A stretch of DNA of 64,000 nt from Paractinoplanes rishiriensis (GTDB taxonomy: Bacteria > Actinomycetota > Actinomycetes > Mycobacteriales > Micromonosporaceae). Below are positions 8,555 through 16,873 of this stretch, piece by piece (position 1 is the stretch's first letter; every line of letters starts with the position of its first letter). The position numbers and the translations under genes were made by a program. The notes under the pieces were generated by a model. The model worked only from the letters and a program-made list of their open reading frames with translations. It was not told the origin of the DNA and made no database searches. The stretch spans positions 1-64,000 of the forward strand of contig NZ_BOMV01000077.1 in the NCBI RefSeq assembly GCF_016862375.1, in the 5' to 3' direction.

Positions 8555-9784
8555 CTAGCCGCCGGCCACGTCCCGGGCTGCTGGGAATCGGACAGCGGCC
8601 GGCCGCACCAGCCACGCGCAGCCCGCGCCGGCCAGTCCGAAGAGAGCCGCGAGCACCAGCCAGCCCGGCGGTCCGACCCCCACCAGCAGCGCGGTGACCA
8701 GGGCCGGCCCGGCGAACTGGCCGACCGCGCGGCCGAGTCCGAACACCGACTGGTATTCGGCGAGCCGGTCCGGCGGCGGCAGCTCGAAGGACAGCCCCCA
8801 CGCCCCGGCGGACTGCCAGATCTCGCCGATCGCCAGGATCGCGGTGCCGAGCAGCAGGCCGCCGGCCGCGACCGCGGCGCCGCCCAGCGAGCCGGCCGCG
8901 CAGACCGTGCAGCCGGCCGCAAGCAGCAGCCCGGACCGGCGCACCAGGACCGCCGACCCGGCAACCGTGCCGGCCGTCCGGCTCAGCCGCACCTGGAGCA
9001 GCAGCACCACGACGGTGTTCAGGATGATCAGCAGGGCGTTGAGGCCGGCCGGGGCCCCGGTGTGCGCCACGATCCACAGCGGCATCCCGACGGTCAGCAC
9101 CACGGTGTGCAGTTCGAGCAGCCCGTTGCCGGCGGTCAGCAGCAGGAACCGCCGGTCCCGCAGTGCGGCCGGTCCCGGGCGCCGGCCATCGGAAACCGGA
9201 GAAGCGCCGGGCAGCGTACGGGCGACAAATGCACACCCGGCATGCGCCAGAGCAGCGGCGCCGGCCACCGCGGCGAAGGTGGCCGCCGCGGGCGCGGTCA
9301 GCGCGACACCGGCGACGGCCGCGCCGGCCAGGAAGCCGACGTTGAAGCCGCTGCGCATCTGGGCCCGGATCCGGATCGCGGCGGCCGTGCCGGCGAACGA
9401 CCGGAGCACGGCCGAGCGCAGCGGGCTGCCGGCCGTCTCCGCTATCGAGACCAGACCGGCCACCGCGACGAACTGGGCCAGGTCGCGCACCAGGGGATAG
9501 GCGGCGAGCAGGACGGCCAGAGCGGCGTAGACCGCCACCAGCATCCGCCTTGCGCCGTGCCGGTCGGCCAGTTTGCCGAGCGGCACCGCGGCCGCGAACC
9601 CGGCCAGCCCGGCCGCGGACAGTCCGATGCCGACCTGCCCCGGACTGAGCCCGGCCACCCGGATCAGCAGGATCGGCGCGGACGCCAGGAACAGGCCGTT
9701 GCCGGCCGCCTGCACGGCGGTCAGGACCACCATCCGGCGCGCCGGTCCGGGCTCGGGGGTCAGGTCGCGCAGCAGGGTGGTCAT
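8555..9784 (-). CDS. MFS exporter of the biosynthetic cluster
   Basis: 409 residues with about 12 hydrophobic segments and the MFS loop 2-3 signature GKLADRHGARR near residue 70. The family exports small molecules using the proton gradient. The ATG at 9784 overlaps the stop of the upstream kinase gene (TGATG), implying translational coupling; an ATG two codons earlier is also possible. A much longer N-terminal extension can be read but overlaps the kinase. Position in the operon suggests export of the cluster product, giving release and self-protection. Substrate cannot be read from the sequence. Confidence 0.87.
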   Translation of the reverse strand: MTTLLRDLTPEPGPARRMVVLTAVQAAGNGLFLASAPILLIRVAGLSPGQVGIGLSAAGLAGFAAAVPLGKLADRHGARRMLVAVYAALAVLLAAYPLVRDLAQFVAVAGLVSIAETAGSPLRSAVLRSFAGTAAAIRIRAQMRSGFNVGFLAGAAVAGVALTAPAAATFAAVAGAAALAHAGCAFVARTLPGASPVSDGRRPGPAALRDRRFLLLTAGNGLLELHTVVLTVGMPLWIVAHTGAPAGLNALLIILNTVVVLLLQVRLSRTAGTVAGSAVLVRRSGLLLAAGCTVCAAGSLGGAAVAAGGLLLGTAILAIGEIWQSAGAWGLSFELPPPDRLAEYQSVFGLGRAVGQFAGPALVTALLVGVGPPGWLVLAALFGLAGAGCAWLVRPAAVRFPAARDVAGG

Positions 9785-10704
9785 CACCATCCGGTACGCC
9801 GGGCGAGCCAGGCGAGCGTGCGGCGCGCCGTGGCGGCCTGGAACGCCCGGAGATGCGGCGAGCGGGGCAGGCCGGGCCCCCGGCACTCGCGGGCGAACAG
9901 GCCGGCCAGCGCGCACACGAACGCGTCGACCGCGGCGGCCGGCACGTCCCGGGTGAGCGCGTGGGTGCGTACCACCTCATCCGGGTCGATGCCGTCCGCC
10001 GCGGCAAGCAGAATGACCAGATCCACCCAGGCCGCGCCGACGCAGGCGCAGGCCCAGTCGACGATCACCACCTCGCCGGACGGGGTGAGCAGCATGTTGT
10101 CGGCCCGCAGGTCGGCGTGCAGCAGGGTGGTGCCGGCCACGGCCCGGTCCCAGCCCTGTTCGAGGCCGGCCAGCCGGTTGAGATGGGTGGCGGTCCACGG
10201 GTCGAGGTCGGCGGGCGGGCCGGTGGCCGCATACTCGCGCCAGGCCGTCATGAGCGGCGCCAGCGCGGTACCGGCGGCCGGCGCGTCCGGCACCGGCGCC
10301 GGGGTCAGCACGCCGGTCATCCGCTGCACGCTGGACAGGACGGCCGCCCACTCGGCGGGCTCGGCGAACCGCGGATGCCGGCCGGCGACGTCGTCGAACG
10401 CCAGCACCAGCCAACCGCCGGCCGCCGCGGTGAACCGCAGCCGGGGCGCCGGCACCCCGGGACCGAGCCGGTCGGCGACGCGGGCCTCGTCCCGGTAGGC
10501 GCCGGCCAGTTCGTCGTCCGCCCGGATCGCCTTGACGAACGCCCGGGAGCCGTCGGCCAGCACCAGCCGGGCCGCCACCCCCGGGGTGAAGCCGCCGGTC
10601 TGCCCGGCCGCCGACCGGACCGGCGCGCCGAGACACGAGTCGACCATGTCGCGGACCTGATCGGGCAGGTCGGCCCAGGCGGGCCGCAGCGCGGTGGCGG
10701 TCAT
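9784..10704 (-). CDS. Aminoglycoside phosphotransferase (APH)-fold kinase
   Basis: 306 residues of the APH/choline kinase fold. Visible are the ATP-binding N-lobe with the Lys in RAFVKAI, the catalytic loop LLHADLRADNMLL (HxDLxxxN with Ala replacing the usual Gly) and the metal-binding DWA motif in VVIVDWACA. These enzymes phosphorylate hydroxyls of small molecules, including antibiotics. The ATG at 10704 overlaps the stop of the Gfo/Idh gene by ATGA, and its own stop overlaps the exporter start. Either a tailoring kinase or a self-resistance kinase making an inactive phosphorylated intermediate would fit; the sequence cannot separate the two. Confidence 0.85.
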   Translation of the reverse strand: MTATALRPAWADLPDQVRDMVDSCLGAPVRSAAGQTGGFTPGVAARLVLADGSRAFVKAIRADDELAGAYRDEARVADRLGPGVPAPRLRFTAAAGGWLVLAFDDVAGRHPRFAEPAEWAAVLSSVQRMTGVLTPAPVPDAPAAGTALAPLMTAWREYAATGPPADLDPWTATHLNRLAGLEQGWDRAVAGTTLLHADLRADNMLLTPSGEVVIVDWACACVGAAWVDLVILLAAADGIDPDEVVRTHALTRDVPAAAVDAFVCALAGLFARECRGPGLPRSPHLRAFQAATARRTLAWLARRTGW

Positions 10705-11534
10705 CGGGCCGCCGCCCCGGCGAGCCGGGTGGTCTCCGCGGCGGCGGCCAGCGAATGGGCCTGCGCGGCGTCGTCGAAGAAGCCGCCCTCGTCGGCCAGC
10801 AGGAAGGACAGGTGCGGGTCCACCTCGCCGCCGCCGAAGACGCGTTCGCCGGTGCCGGAGGCGAGGCTCAGCCGCCACATCCCGGCGCCGTCGCGGGGAT
10901 CCATCACCACCAGCAGGGTGCCGTGTACGCCGGTGGCGGTCAGCTGGAACCGCGGCGCGCCCCGGTCCAGGCGGCTGGCGGCGATCCGGGCCCGGGTGTC
11001 GCCGGCGCACAGCCCGACCGTGGTGAGACCGAGCCCCCAGCCGTCCAGCGGCACGGTCGCCGACCAGCCGGCCTCGACCGTCCAGTCCGGCCGGGTCAGC
11101 CAGCGCAGCAGGTCGAGCTGGTGGATCGCGGCGACACCGGCCGACGTGGCCCGCGGGTCGTCGTGCACCGTCAGGTCGACGGTGAGCAGGTCGCCCAGCC
11201 GGCCGGAGCGGATGGTGTCCCGGGCGTCGGCCAGCGCGCCCTGGCTGCGCCACGGGAAGGAGACCACCGCCGGTGCGGTGGCGGCGCGGGCCGCCGCGGC
11301 TATTTCGCCGGCCTCCGCGGCGGTCGGGGCCAGCGGCGGGTCGCAGCAGATCGGCACGCCATGACTCAGCGCCGACCAGATGAGTTCCGGCACCTGGTCA
11401 CCCGGCCCGGCCACCACGGCGTCGACCGCGCCGGCGCGGACCATCTCGGCGGCGCGGCCGGCGGTGACCGCCGCGGTCCGCCAGCCCGGGAACGACCGGT
11501 GCGGGGTGGAGACGAGCGCCACCGTCGGGCTCAT
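10701..11534 (-). CDS. Gfo/Idh/MocA-like protein with an eroded nucleotide-binding motif
   Basis: 277 residues resembling Gfo/Idh/MocA dehydrogenases: a Rossmann-like N-terminal half (VDAVVAGPGDQVPELIWSALSHGVPICCDPPLAPT, matching the segment that normally ends EKP-L) and a C-terminal sheet domain beginning near ATSAGVAAIHQLDLLRWL. Two things are odd. The N-terminus (VALVSTPHRSFPG) lacks the GxGxxG loop for NAD(P), and the usual EKP motif with its Lys is CDPP. At 277 residues it is also shorter than the normal 330-350. It may bind a different cofactor or be non-catalytic. It sits inside a chain of ATGA overlaps with HAD (upstream) and APH (downstream). Confidence 0.6.
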   Translation of the reverse strand: MSPTVALVSTPHRSFPGWRTAAVTAGRAAEMVRAGAVDAVVAGPGDQVPELIWSALSHGVPICCDPPLAPTAAEAGEIAAAARAATAPAVVSFPWRSQGALADARDTIRSGRLGDLLTVDLTVHDDPRATSAGVAAIHQLDLLRWLTRPDWTVEAGWSATVPLDGWGLGLTTVGLCAGDTRARIAASRLDRGAPRFQLTATGVHGTLLVVMDPRDGAGMWRLSLASGTGERVFGGGEVDPHLSFLLADEGGFFDDAAQAHSLAAAAETTRLAGAAAR

Positions 11535-12325
11535 GGCAGTACTCCCTTCGCGAGGAGGTGTTCGAGAACGAGGGCCACTCCGTCGTCGTCGTTGGCGGCG
11601 GTGACCAGGTCGGCGGCGCGCAGCACGTCCGGGTGCGCGTTGCCGACCGCGATCCCGGTGCCGGCCCAGGCCAGCAGCGGCAGGTCGTTGGGCATGTCGC
11701 CGAACGCGACCACGTCGGCCGCGGTGATGCCGGCCCGCTCGGCGATCCGGTGCACCGCCACCGCCTTGGTCACGCCGCGCAGGCCGATCTCGCAGAACTC
11801 CGGGCCGGACACCGTGCACTCGAGACCCGCCGGGAGGGCCGCGGCGACGGCCGGCCAGTAGTCCCGGGCGTCGCCGTCGAGCTGGGCGATGACCTTGCCG
11901 AAGCCGTGGTCCGGGTCCAGCCGGGGCACCCGGCGCGCGGTCCGGCACAGCGCCGCGGCCAGCGCGAAGTCGTCCTCGAGGAGCAGGTCGAGCCCGCGTT
12001 CGGCGCCGAGGCGCAGGGCCGGGTGCCCGGTGCGCAGGGCACGCAGGGCGTCGGACAGGCCGGCGTACGGGATCGGCCGCTGGTCCACGATCCGGTGCCG
12101 GCCGAAGTCGTACGTGATCGAGCCGTTGCCGCAGACCGCGACCATCGCGGCGTCCACGGCGACCACGACGGCCCGGGTGTCGCGGACCGGCCGGGCGGTG
12201 CAGAACAGCACCGGCCACCCGGCCCGGCGCACCGCTCGCAGCGCCTGCCGGGAGCGCGGGCTGAGCCGCCCCGCCGAGTTGAGCAGGGTGCCGTCGAGGT
12301 CGCAGACGATCATCCGGCGGGTCAC
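11531..12325 (-). CDS. Cof-type HAD hydrolase (small-molecule phosphatase)
   Basis: About 264 residues with all HAD motifs: nucleophile motif DLDGTLLN at the N-terminus, motif II in VLFCTARP, and motif IV FGDMPNDLPLL, plus the C2 cap typical of Cof/SupH phosphatases. These remove phosphate from sugars, nucleotides or other small metabolites using Mg2+. I chose the GTG at 12325 because it forms a GTGA overlap with the S66 gene stop, like the other junctions here; the ATG at 12313 is an alternative. A phosphatase beside an APH-type kinase suggests a phosphorylated biosynthetic intermediate or a phosphorylate-export-dephosphorylate protection scheme (inference). Confidence 0.85.
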   Translation of the reverse strand: MTRRMIVCDLDGTLLNSAGRLSPRSRQALRAVRRAGWPVLFCTARPVRDTRAVVVAVDAAMVAVCGNGSITYDFGRHRIVDQRPIPYAGLSDALRALRTGHPALRLGAERGLDLLLEDDFALAAALCRTARRVPRLDPDHGFGKVIAQLDGDARDYWPAVAAALPAGLECTVSGPEFCEIGLRGVTKAVAVHRIAERAGITAADVVAFGDMPNDLPLLAWAGTGIAVGNAHPDVLRAADLVTAANDDDGVALVLEHLLAKGVLP

Positions 12326-13332
12326 CACCGCTGCGCGCCGCGGCGGAACACGACCGGCCCCGCGCTGTCCAGCTCGACCCGCTCGCCGAACGGGACGATC
12401 CAGGACGGGCAGGTGTGGCTCAGGTCGGCGTTGACCACGATCGGACAGTCCAGCCCGGCCAGGTGCTCGTCGACGAGCTCCGCGATGGTCTTGGCCCACT
12501 CGTCCGGCGCGCGCAGCGGGTGCCCGCCGATGATCATGCCGGCCAGCCCGGTGAGGTCGACCCGCGCGCACAGCTGCTCGAACAGCGGCCCGACCTCCAG
12601 GCCGTGGTAGGAGATGTCCCAGAACAGCACGGCGCCGGTCAGGTCGAGGCCGAAGTATTCGGCGAGCTCGGGCAGCAGGGTGATCTCACCGCCGAGCAGA
12701 GGTCCAGAGCATTTCCCGGTACGCAACCAGGTCCAGCCACCCGGGATGTCGCGCTCGCGGGGAACGCGCTCGAGCTCCGGCACGTACCAGTCGATCAGGT
12801 CACCGGTCCGGGTCGGCACCGGCTCGTAGACCAGCGGGGCCGAGCTGTCCAGCGCGCGGGCCAGGAAGTCGAGGGTCTCCGGGTAGGCGCCGCCGGCCTC
12901 GCCGATGTGCACCATGAAGGTGGCGCCGTACAGCGAACCGATCCCGGCCCGGGTGGCCAGGAAGTAGTTGAGGAACACGTTGTCGCAGTAGCCGATGAAG
13001 GGCTTCGGGTGGGCCGCGATGACCTCCGGGTCGAGCGCCTCGAGCAGGTCCCGGCTGCCGAGCCCGGCGTCGGCGGCGAGGATCGCGTCCACCGACGGGT
13101 CGAGGAACGCGTCCATCAGGTCGCGGGCGCGATCCGCGGCGGTGCCGGCGGTGAGCCCGTCCTCCGCGACCAGCAGGGCGTTCGCGCCGAGGCTGACGGT
13201 CCAGCCGGCGTCGGCGAGGACCCGGACGCCGCGGCGCACCCGGTCCGGGATGTACGCCATCGTCGGCATGCCGGGGCTGAGGATCCGCAGGTGCCCGCCC
13301 GGCTTGACGGGGGCGGGAATGCGCAGGGGCAC
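12322..13332 (-). CDS. S66-family (LD-carboxypeptidase/MccF-like) hydrolase with Cys in place of the nucleophile Ser
   Basis: 336 residues from a GTG with AAGGAG 8 bases upstream. The S66 fold is shown by LRILSPGMP at the N-terminus, the region after GYCDN, GPLLGGEITLL in the middle, and MIIGGH and SHTCPSWIVPFG near the C-terminus. The usual nucleophile motif is GYSD; here it is GYCDN with Cys116 encoded by TGC. The family's LFLED region reads VLFWD, so the catalytic Glu appears to be Asp239, while His306 is kept. Known members are LdcA (murein recycling) and MccF, which protects cells from microcin C by cleaving its peptide-nucleotide link. Location between NRPS and HAD genes suggests self-immunity or a processing role, not murein recycling. 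Confidence 0.8.
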   Translation of the reverse strand: MPLRIPAPVKPGGHLRILSPGMPTMAYIPDRVRRGVRVLADAGWTVSLGANALLVAEDGLTAGTAADRARDLMDAFLDPSVDAILAADAGLGSRDLLEALDPEVIAAHPKPFIGYCDNVFLNYFLATRAGIGSLYGATFMVHIGEAGGAYPETLDFLARALDSSAPLVYEPVPTRTGDLIDWYVPELERVPRERDIPGGWTWLRTGKCSGPLLGGEITLLPELAEYFGLDLTGAVLFWDISYHGLEVGPLFEQLCARVDLTGLAGMIIGGHPLRAPDEWAKTIAELVDEHLAGLDCPIVVNADLSHTCPSWIVPFGERVELDSAGPVVFRRGAQRW

Positions 13333-13364
13333 GGTGACTCCTTGAGGTGGGTGGCGGCGGTGCG

Positions 13365-16300
13365 TCAGCGCGGGACGCGGGCGGACAGGCGGCCGCTGAG
13401 CGTTCGGACCGTCTGGCAGGCGAACAGGTCCTGGACCGTCACGTCGTGGCCAGGCAGTTCGCGGCGCAGGGCGGCGGCGACCTGGAGCAGCTTCAGCGAG
13501 TCCCCGCCGACCTCGAAGAACCGGTCGTCCGGGCCGAACCCGCCGCCGCCCAGCACGCCGGCCCAGGTGCGGGCGACGGCCGCGGTGACGTCGTCGCCCG
13601 GCTCGGCCGCGGGTGCGGCGTCCCGGGGCGGCCGGGCCAGGGCCCGCAGCCGGGCGGCGTCCACCTTGCCGTTGCGGGTCACCGGCAGGTCGCCGACGAC
13701 CGTCCACAGCGCCGGGACCGCGTAGCCGGGCAGTCGCTCGGCGGCGAAGGCGCGCACGTCGGCGGCCAGACCCGGCCGGTCCTGGCCGGCCAGTCCGGCG
13801 AGCAGGTCGCCGGCCGAGGCCACCACCGCGGCGTCGCGGACCTCCGGGTGCTCGCGCAGCGTCCGGGCGACCGCCTCCAGCTCGATCCGGAAACCGCGGA
13901 TCTTCACCTGCCCGTCCCGGCGGCCCAGGAACTGCAGCCGGCCGTCGCCGTCCCAGCGCACCAGGTCGCCGGTGCGGTAGACGCCGGCGGCGAAGGCGGC
14001 CGCGGTCTCGGCCGGCAGCCCGGCGTAGCCGAGGGCGACCCCGGTGCCGGCGGCGTACAGCTCGCCGATCCCGCCCGGCGGCACCGGGTGGCCGTCATGG
14101 TCCAGCACGGCCACCCCGGTGCCGGCCACCGGGCGGCCGATCGGCAGCGGATCGCCGACCTCGGCCGGATCGCCCACCGTGTGGGTGGTGGTGAACGTCG
14201 TATTCTCGGTGGGGCCGTAGCCGTTGGTCACCCGCAGCCCCGGGCACCCGGCCAGCACCCGGCCGACCTGGGCCGGCGGCACCACGTCGCCGCCGGTGAG
14301 CAGCTGCACGAGACCGGCGAACGCGTCCGGGCGGTAGTCGGCCACCAGCCGGAACAGCCCGGCTGTTAGCCAGAGGCCGGTGGCGGCCCGCTCGGCCAGG
14401 AAGGTGGCGAGTGCCTCCGGGGCCGGATAGGCGTCGCCGAAGACCTCCACGGTGCCGCCGGTGAGCAGCGGAACGAAGATCTCCAGGGTGGACGCGTCGA
14501 AGGCCAGCGGGGCCAGCCGGACGAACCGGTCGGCGGCGCCGGGCAGCAGGAAGCCGGGCTCGGCGATCAGGCGGGTGACGCCGCGGTGCGGCACCAGGGT
14601 GCCCTTGGGAACACCGGTGGAGCCCGAGGTGAACGCGACGTAGGCGACCCGCTCGGGGTCGGCCGGCTGGGCGGGCGGGACGGACCCGGCCGGTACCGCC
14701 CACGGGTCGACGATCGGCAGGTGGTCGTCGCCGAGCACCACCGTGGCGTGCACCGCGTCCAGCATGGTGGCGGCGGTGGCGGCCGGGACGTCCGGCTCGA
14801 TGCTCGTGTAGGCGGCGCCCAGCCGCAGGATGCCGAGCACCGCGACAATCTCCCGGGCCGACCGGCGGACCGCGAGGCCCACGCAGTCGCCGGCCCGGAC
14901 CCCGGCCATGGCCAGCGCGGCCGACTGGGCCTCGGCCGCGCGTCGCAGCTCGGCGTAGGTGAGCGGGCGGCCGTCGCCGTCGCGGACCGCCACCCCGTCC
15001 GGCGTTCGGCCGGCGGTGGCCTCGAACAGCTGCCAGAGCCCGCCCGCCGGCCCAGCGTCCGGCCCAGCGTCCGGTCCCGCGGAGAGCCGGGCCAGCCGGT
15101 CGCGCTGGGCCGGCGTCATGGTGCGAACGGCGGCCAGCGGCCGGGTCGGGTCGGCCAGCTCGGCGAGGGTGTGCTCCAGCGCGACGGCCAGCTCGGCGGC
15201 CTCGTCCGGGCCGAGCGCGCCGGTGGCGTACTCCAGGGCGAGGCGCGGTGCGTCGCCCCACCGCTGCACGTAGAGCACCGCGTCGTAGACGGTGCCGCCG
15301 CAGTGGCCCTCGTGCACGGTCGCGGTCAGGTTGGGCGCGGTCAGCCGGTCCGGGACCAACTCGTCGTGGGCCGCGAACGCGACCTGCACGAGCGGGTGCC
15401 GGGCGTCGTCGCCGCCGAGCCCGAGCCGGGCGACGATGTCCTCGATCGGCACGTCGGCGGCGGCCATCGCGGTCCGCAGCGCCGCCGCGGTCTGCGTGAC
15501 GTGCCCGGCGGAGGTGCCGGCGTCGTCGATCCGGCAGTGCACCGGCAGCATCGCGAGGCACGGCCCGACCAGGTCGAGGGTGGCCGCGGTCCGGCCCGCG
15601 GCGGCGACACCGAGCACCAGCTCCGGCATCGCGGCGCGCCGGGCGACGACCAGCGCCCACGCGGACAGCAGCACCGCGTTGCGGGTCGAGCCGGTGTGCC
15701 GGGCGAGCCGCTCGCAGGCCGCGACCGCGACCGGGGACAGGCCGAAGACCAGCCGGGTGCCGGCCCGGCCCGGTCGCCGGGGCGCGTCGCTGGGCAGTTC
15801 CACGGTGGCCGGCGCGCTCTCCAGTTCGGCGGCGCGCCGGTCGGCCCGTTCGGCCGTTCCGGCCGCGCGCTCGGCGGCGACTACCACGTCCATCGACGGC
15901 GCGGACGCGGTCGGGTCGGTGCCGCCGAGGCCGGCCACCAGCTCGCGCAGCAGCAGGCCGACGCCCCAGCCGTCGACCAGCGCGTGGTGCACCAGCACCG
16001 AGACCACCGTGCGGTCCGGCCCGGCCGCGGCGGCCGCGAACACCACCGGCGGCCGGCGGAACGGGTCGAGCAGGCCGCTCGCGGCGGCCGACAGGGTCGC
16101 CTGCGCGGTGGCGACCGGGTCACCGGTGGCCGGCGGCAGCGGCTGGTCCAGCAGGATGGGCGTCCAGGCGGGCAGCACCCGTCGCCGCAGCCCGTCGCCG
16201 CCGGCCGGGACGAACACGGTCCGCAGCACCTCGTGCCGGCGGGTCAGCGCGGCGAGCACCGCGCGCAGCCGGGCCGGATCGAGCGGGCCGCGCAGGTCGA

Positions 16301-16730
16301 GGCTGAACAGCAGATGGAACGGCGTGCCGCCGTGCAGCTGCTCGCCAACCAGCATGGCCCGTTGCACCCGCGAGGCCGCCGGCAGCGCCGCCGGGCCGTC
16401 CCCAGCCGGCCCGGCGGCCTCCGCCGCGCTCACCGGCACCGCGTCGGCCGGCCCGGCGGCCGGCGGCGTTTCCGCATCCGCGATCACCGGCGTCCCGTCC
16501 GCCAGCACGGTGGCCAGCGGCTCCGGTCCCAGCAGCGCCGCCACCGCGACGCGGCGGCCGTGCCGCCGCTCCAGCAGGGCGGCCAGTTCCAGCGCCCGCA
16601 ACGACGTGCCGCCCAGGGCGGTGAACGAGTTCCGCCGCGTCGCGGCCGCGGTGAGGTTCTGGCCGAGCACCTCGGCGCACAGGTCGATGAGTTCCACGCA
16701 GCGATCGTGGCCGCCGCGGCGGGGCGGCAC
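13365..16730 (-). CDS. Nonribosomal peptide synthetase, T-C-A-T
   Basis: About 1121 residues. An N-terminal carrier domain (phosphopantetheine Ser43 in LGGTSLRAL) is followed by a condensation domain with intact HHALVDG (about 248-254), an adenylation domain (TSGSTGVPKGT, FDASTLEIF, NGYGPTENTTF, YRTGDLVRW, PVTRNGKVD) and a C-terminal carrier (Ser about 1078 in VGGDSLKLL). There is no thioesterase or reductase domain, and no adenylation domain loads the first carrier. By eye the specificity code is about D-A-L-W-L-G-G-T-F-K, close to codes known for valine. The start is uncertain: GTG at 16730 is given, GTG at 16697 would shorten the protein by 11 residues; neither has a good ribosome-binding site. 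First gene of the seven-gene minus operon. Confidence 0.92.
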   Translation of the reverse strand: MPPRRGGHDRCVELIDLCAEVLGQNLTAAATRRNSFTALGGTSLRALELAALLERRHGRRVAVAALLGPEPLATVLADGTPVIADAETPPAAGPADAVPVSAAEAAGPAGDGPAALPAASRVQRAMLVGEQLHGGTPFHLLFSLDLRGPLDPARLRAVLAALTRRHEVLRTVFVPAGGDGLRRRVLPAWTPILLDQPLPPATGDPVATAQATLSAAASGLLDPFRRPPVVFAAAAAGPDRTVVSVLVHHALVDGWGVGLLLRELVAGLGGTDPTASAPSMDVVVAAERAAGTAERADRRAAELESAPATVELPSDAPRRPGRAGTRLVFGLSPVAVAACERLARHTGSTRNAVLLSAWALVVARRAAMPELVLGVAAAGRTAATLDLVGPCLAMLPVHCRIDDAGTSAGHVTQTAAALRTAMAAADVPIEDIVARLGLGGDDARHPLVQVAFAAHDELVPDRLTAPNLTATVHEGHCGGTVYDAVLYVQRWGDAPRLALEYATGALGPDEAAELAVALEHTLAELADPTRPLAAVRTMTPAQRDRLARLSAGPDAGPDAGPAGGLWQLFEATAGRTPDGVAVRDGDGRPLTYAELRRAAEAQSAALAMAGVRAGDCVGLAVRRSAREIVAVLGILRLGAAYTSIEPDVPAATAATMLDAVHATVVLGDDHLPIVDPWAVPAGSVPPAQPADPERVAYVAFTSGSTGVPKGTLVPHRGVTRLIAEPGFLLPGAADRFVRLAPLAFDASTLEIFVPLLTGGTVEVFGDAYPAPEALATFLAERAATGLWLTAGLFRLVADYRPDAFAGLVQLLTGGDVVPPAQVGRVLAGCPGLRVTNGYGPTENTTFTTTHTVGDPAEVGDPLPIGRPVAGTGVAVLDHDGHPVPPGGIGELYAAGTGVALGYAGLPAETAAAFAAGVYRTGDLVRWDGDGRLQFLGRRDGQVKIRGFRIELEAVARTLREHPEVRDAAVVASAGDLLAGLAGQDRPGLAADVRAFAAERLPGYAVPALWTVVGDLPVTRNGKVDAARLRALARPPRDAAPAAEPGDDVTAAVARTWAGVLGGGGFGPDDRFFEVGGDSLKLLQVAAALRRELPGHDVTVQDLFACQTVRTLSGRLSARVPR

Positions 16731-16731
16731 C

Positions 16732-16787
16732 CAGACCCGGACGGGGCGGCCGATCGGGCGCACTTTCGGCCGCCCCGGTCGGGTCTG
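16732..16787. promoter_or_regulatory. Long imperfect inverted repeat between the two divergent biosynthetic operons
   Basis: Two 22-bp arms (16732-16753 and 16766-16787) differ at only two positions and flank a 12-base loop; the inner 11 bp (GGGGCGGCCGA and its complement) are perfect. It lies in the 143-bp gap between the NRPS start and the GMC start. It could be an operator for a dimeric regulator of both operons, or a stable hairpin in the NRPS 5' leader. Confidence 0.55.
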
Positions 16788-16873
16788 CCCGGCGCCACCC
16801 CGCCGCGCCGACGCTTCCGGTGCGGGCCGGCCGACCGGCTGCCCGATGAGGAGGCAAGGTGAGGAGGCAGACG

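Noticed and set aside
5092..8964. 1290-residue minus-strand frame overlapping the SARP gene
   Set aside because: Runs out of frame with the recognisable SARP protein and is Arg/Pro/Gly-rich without any motif.
8543..10007. N-terminal extension of the SARP reading frame
   Set aside because: Similarity to SARP proteins begins exactly at VTDLELRVLG; the extension overlaps the MFS and kinase genes out of frame.
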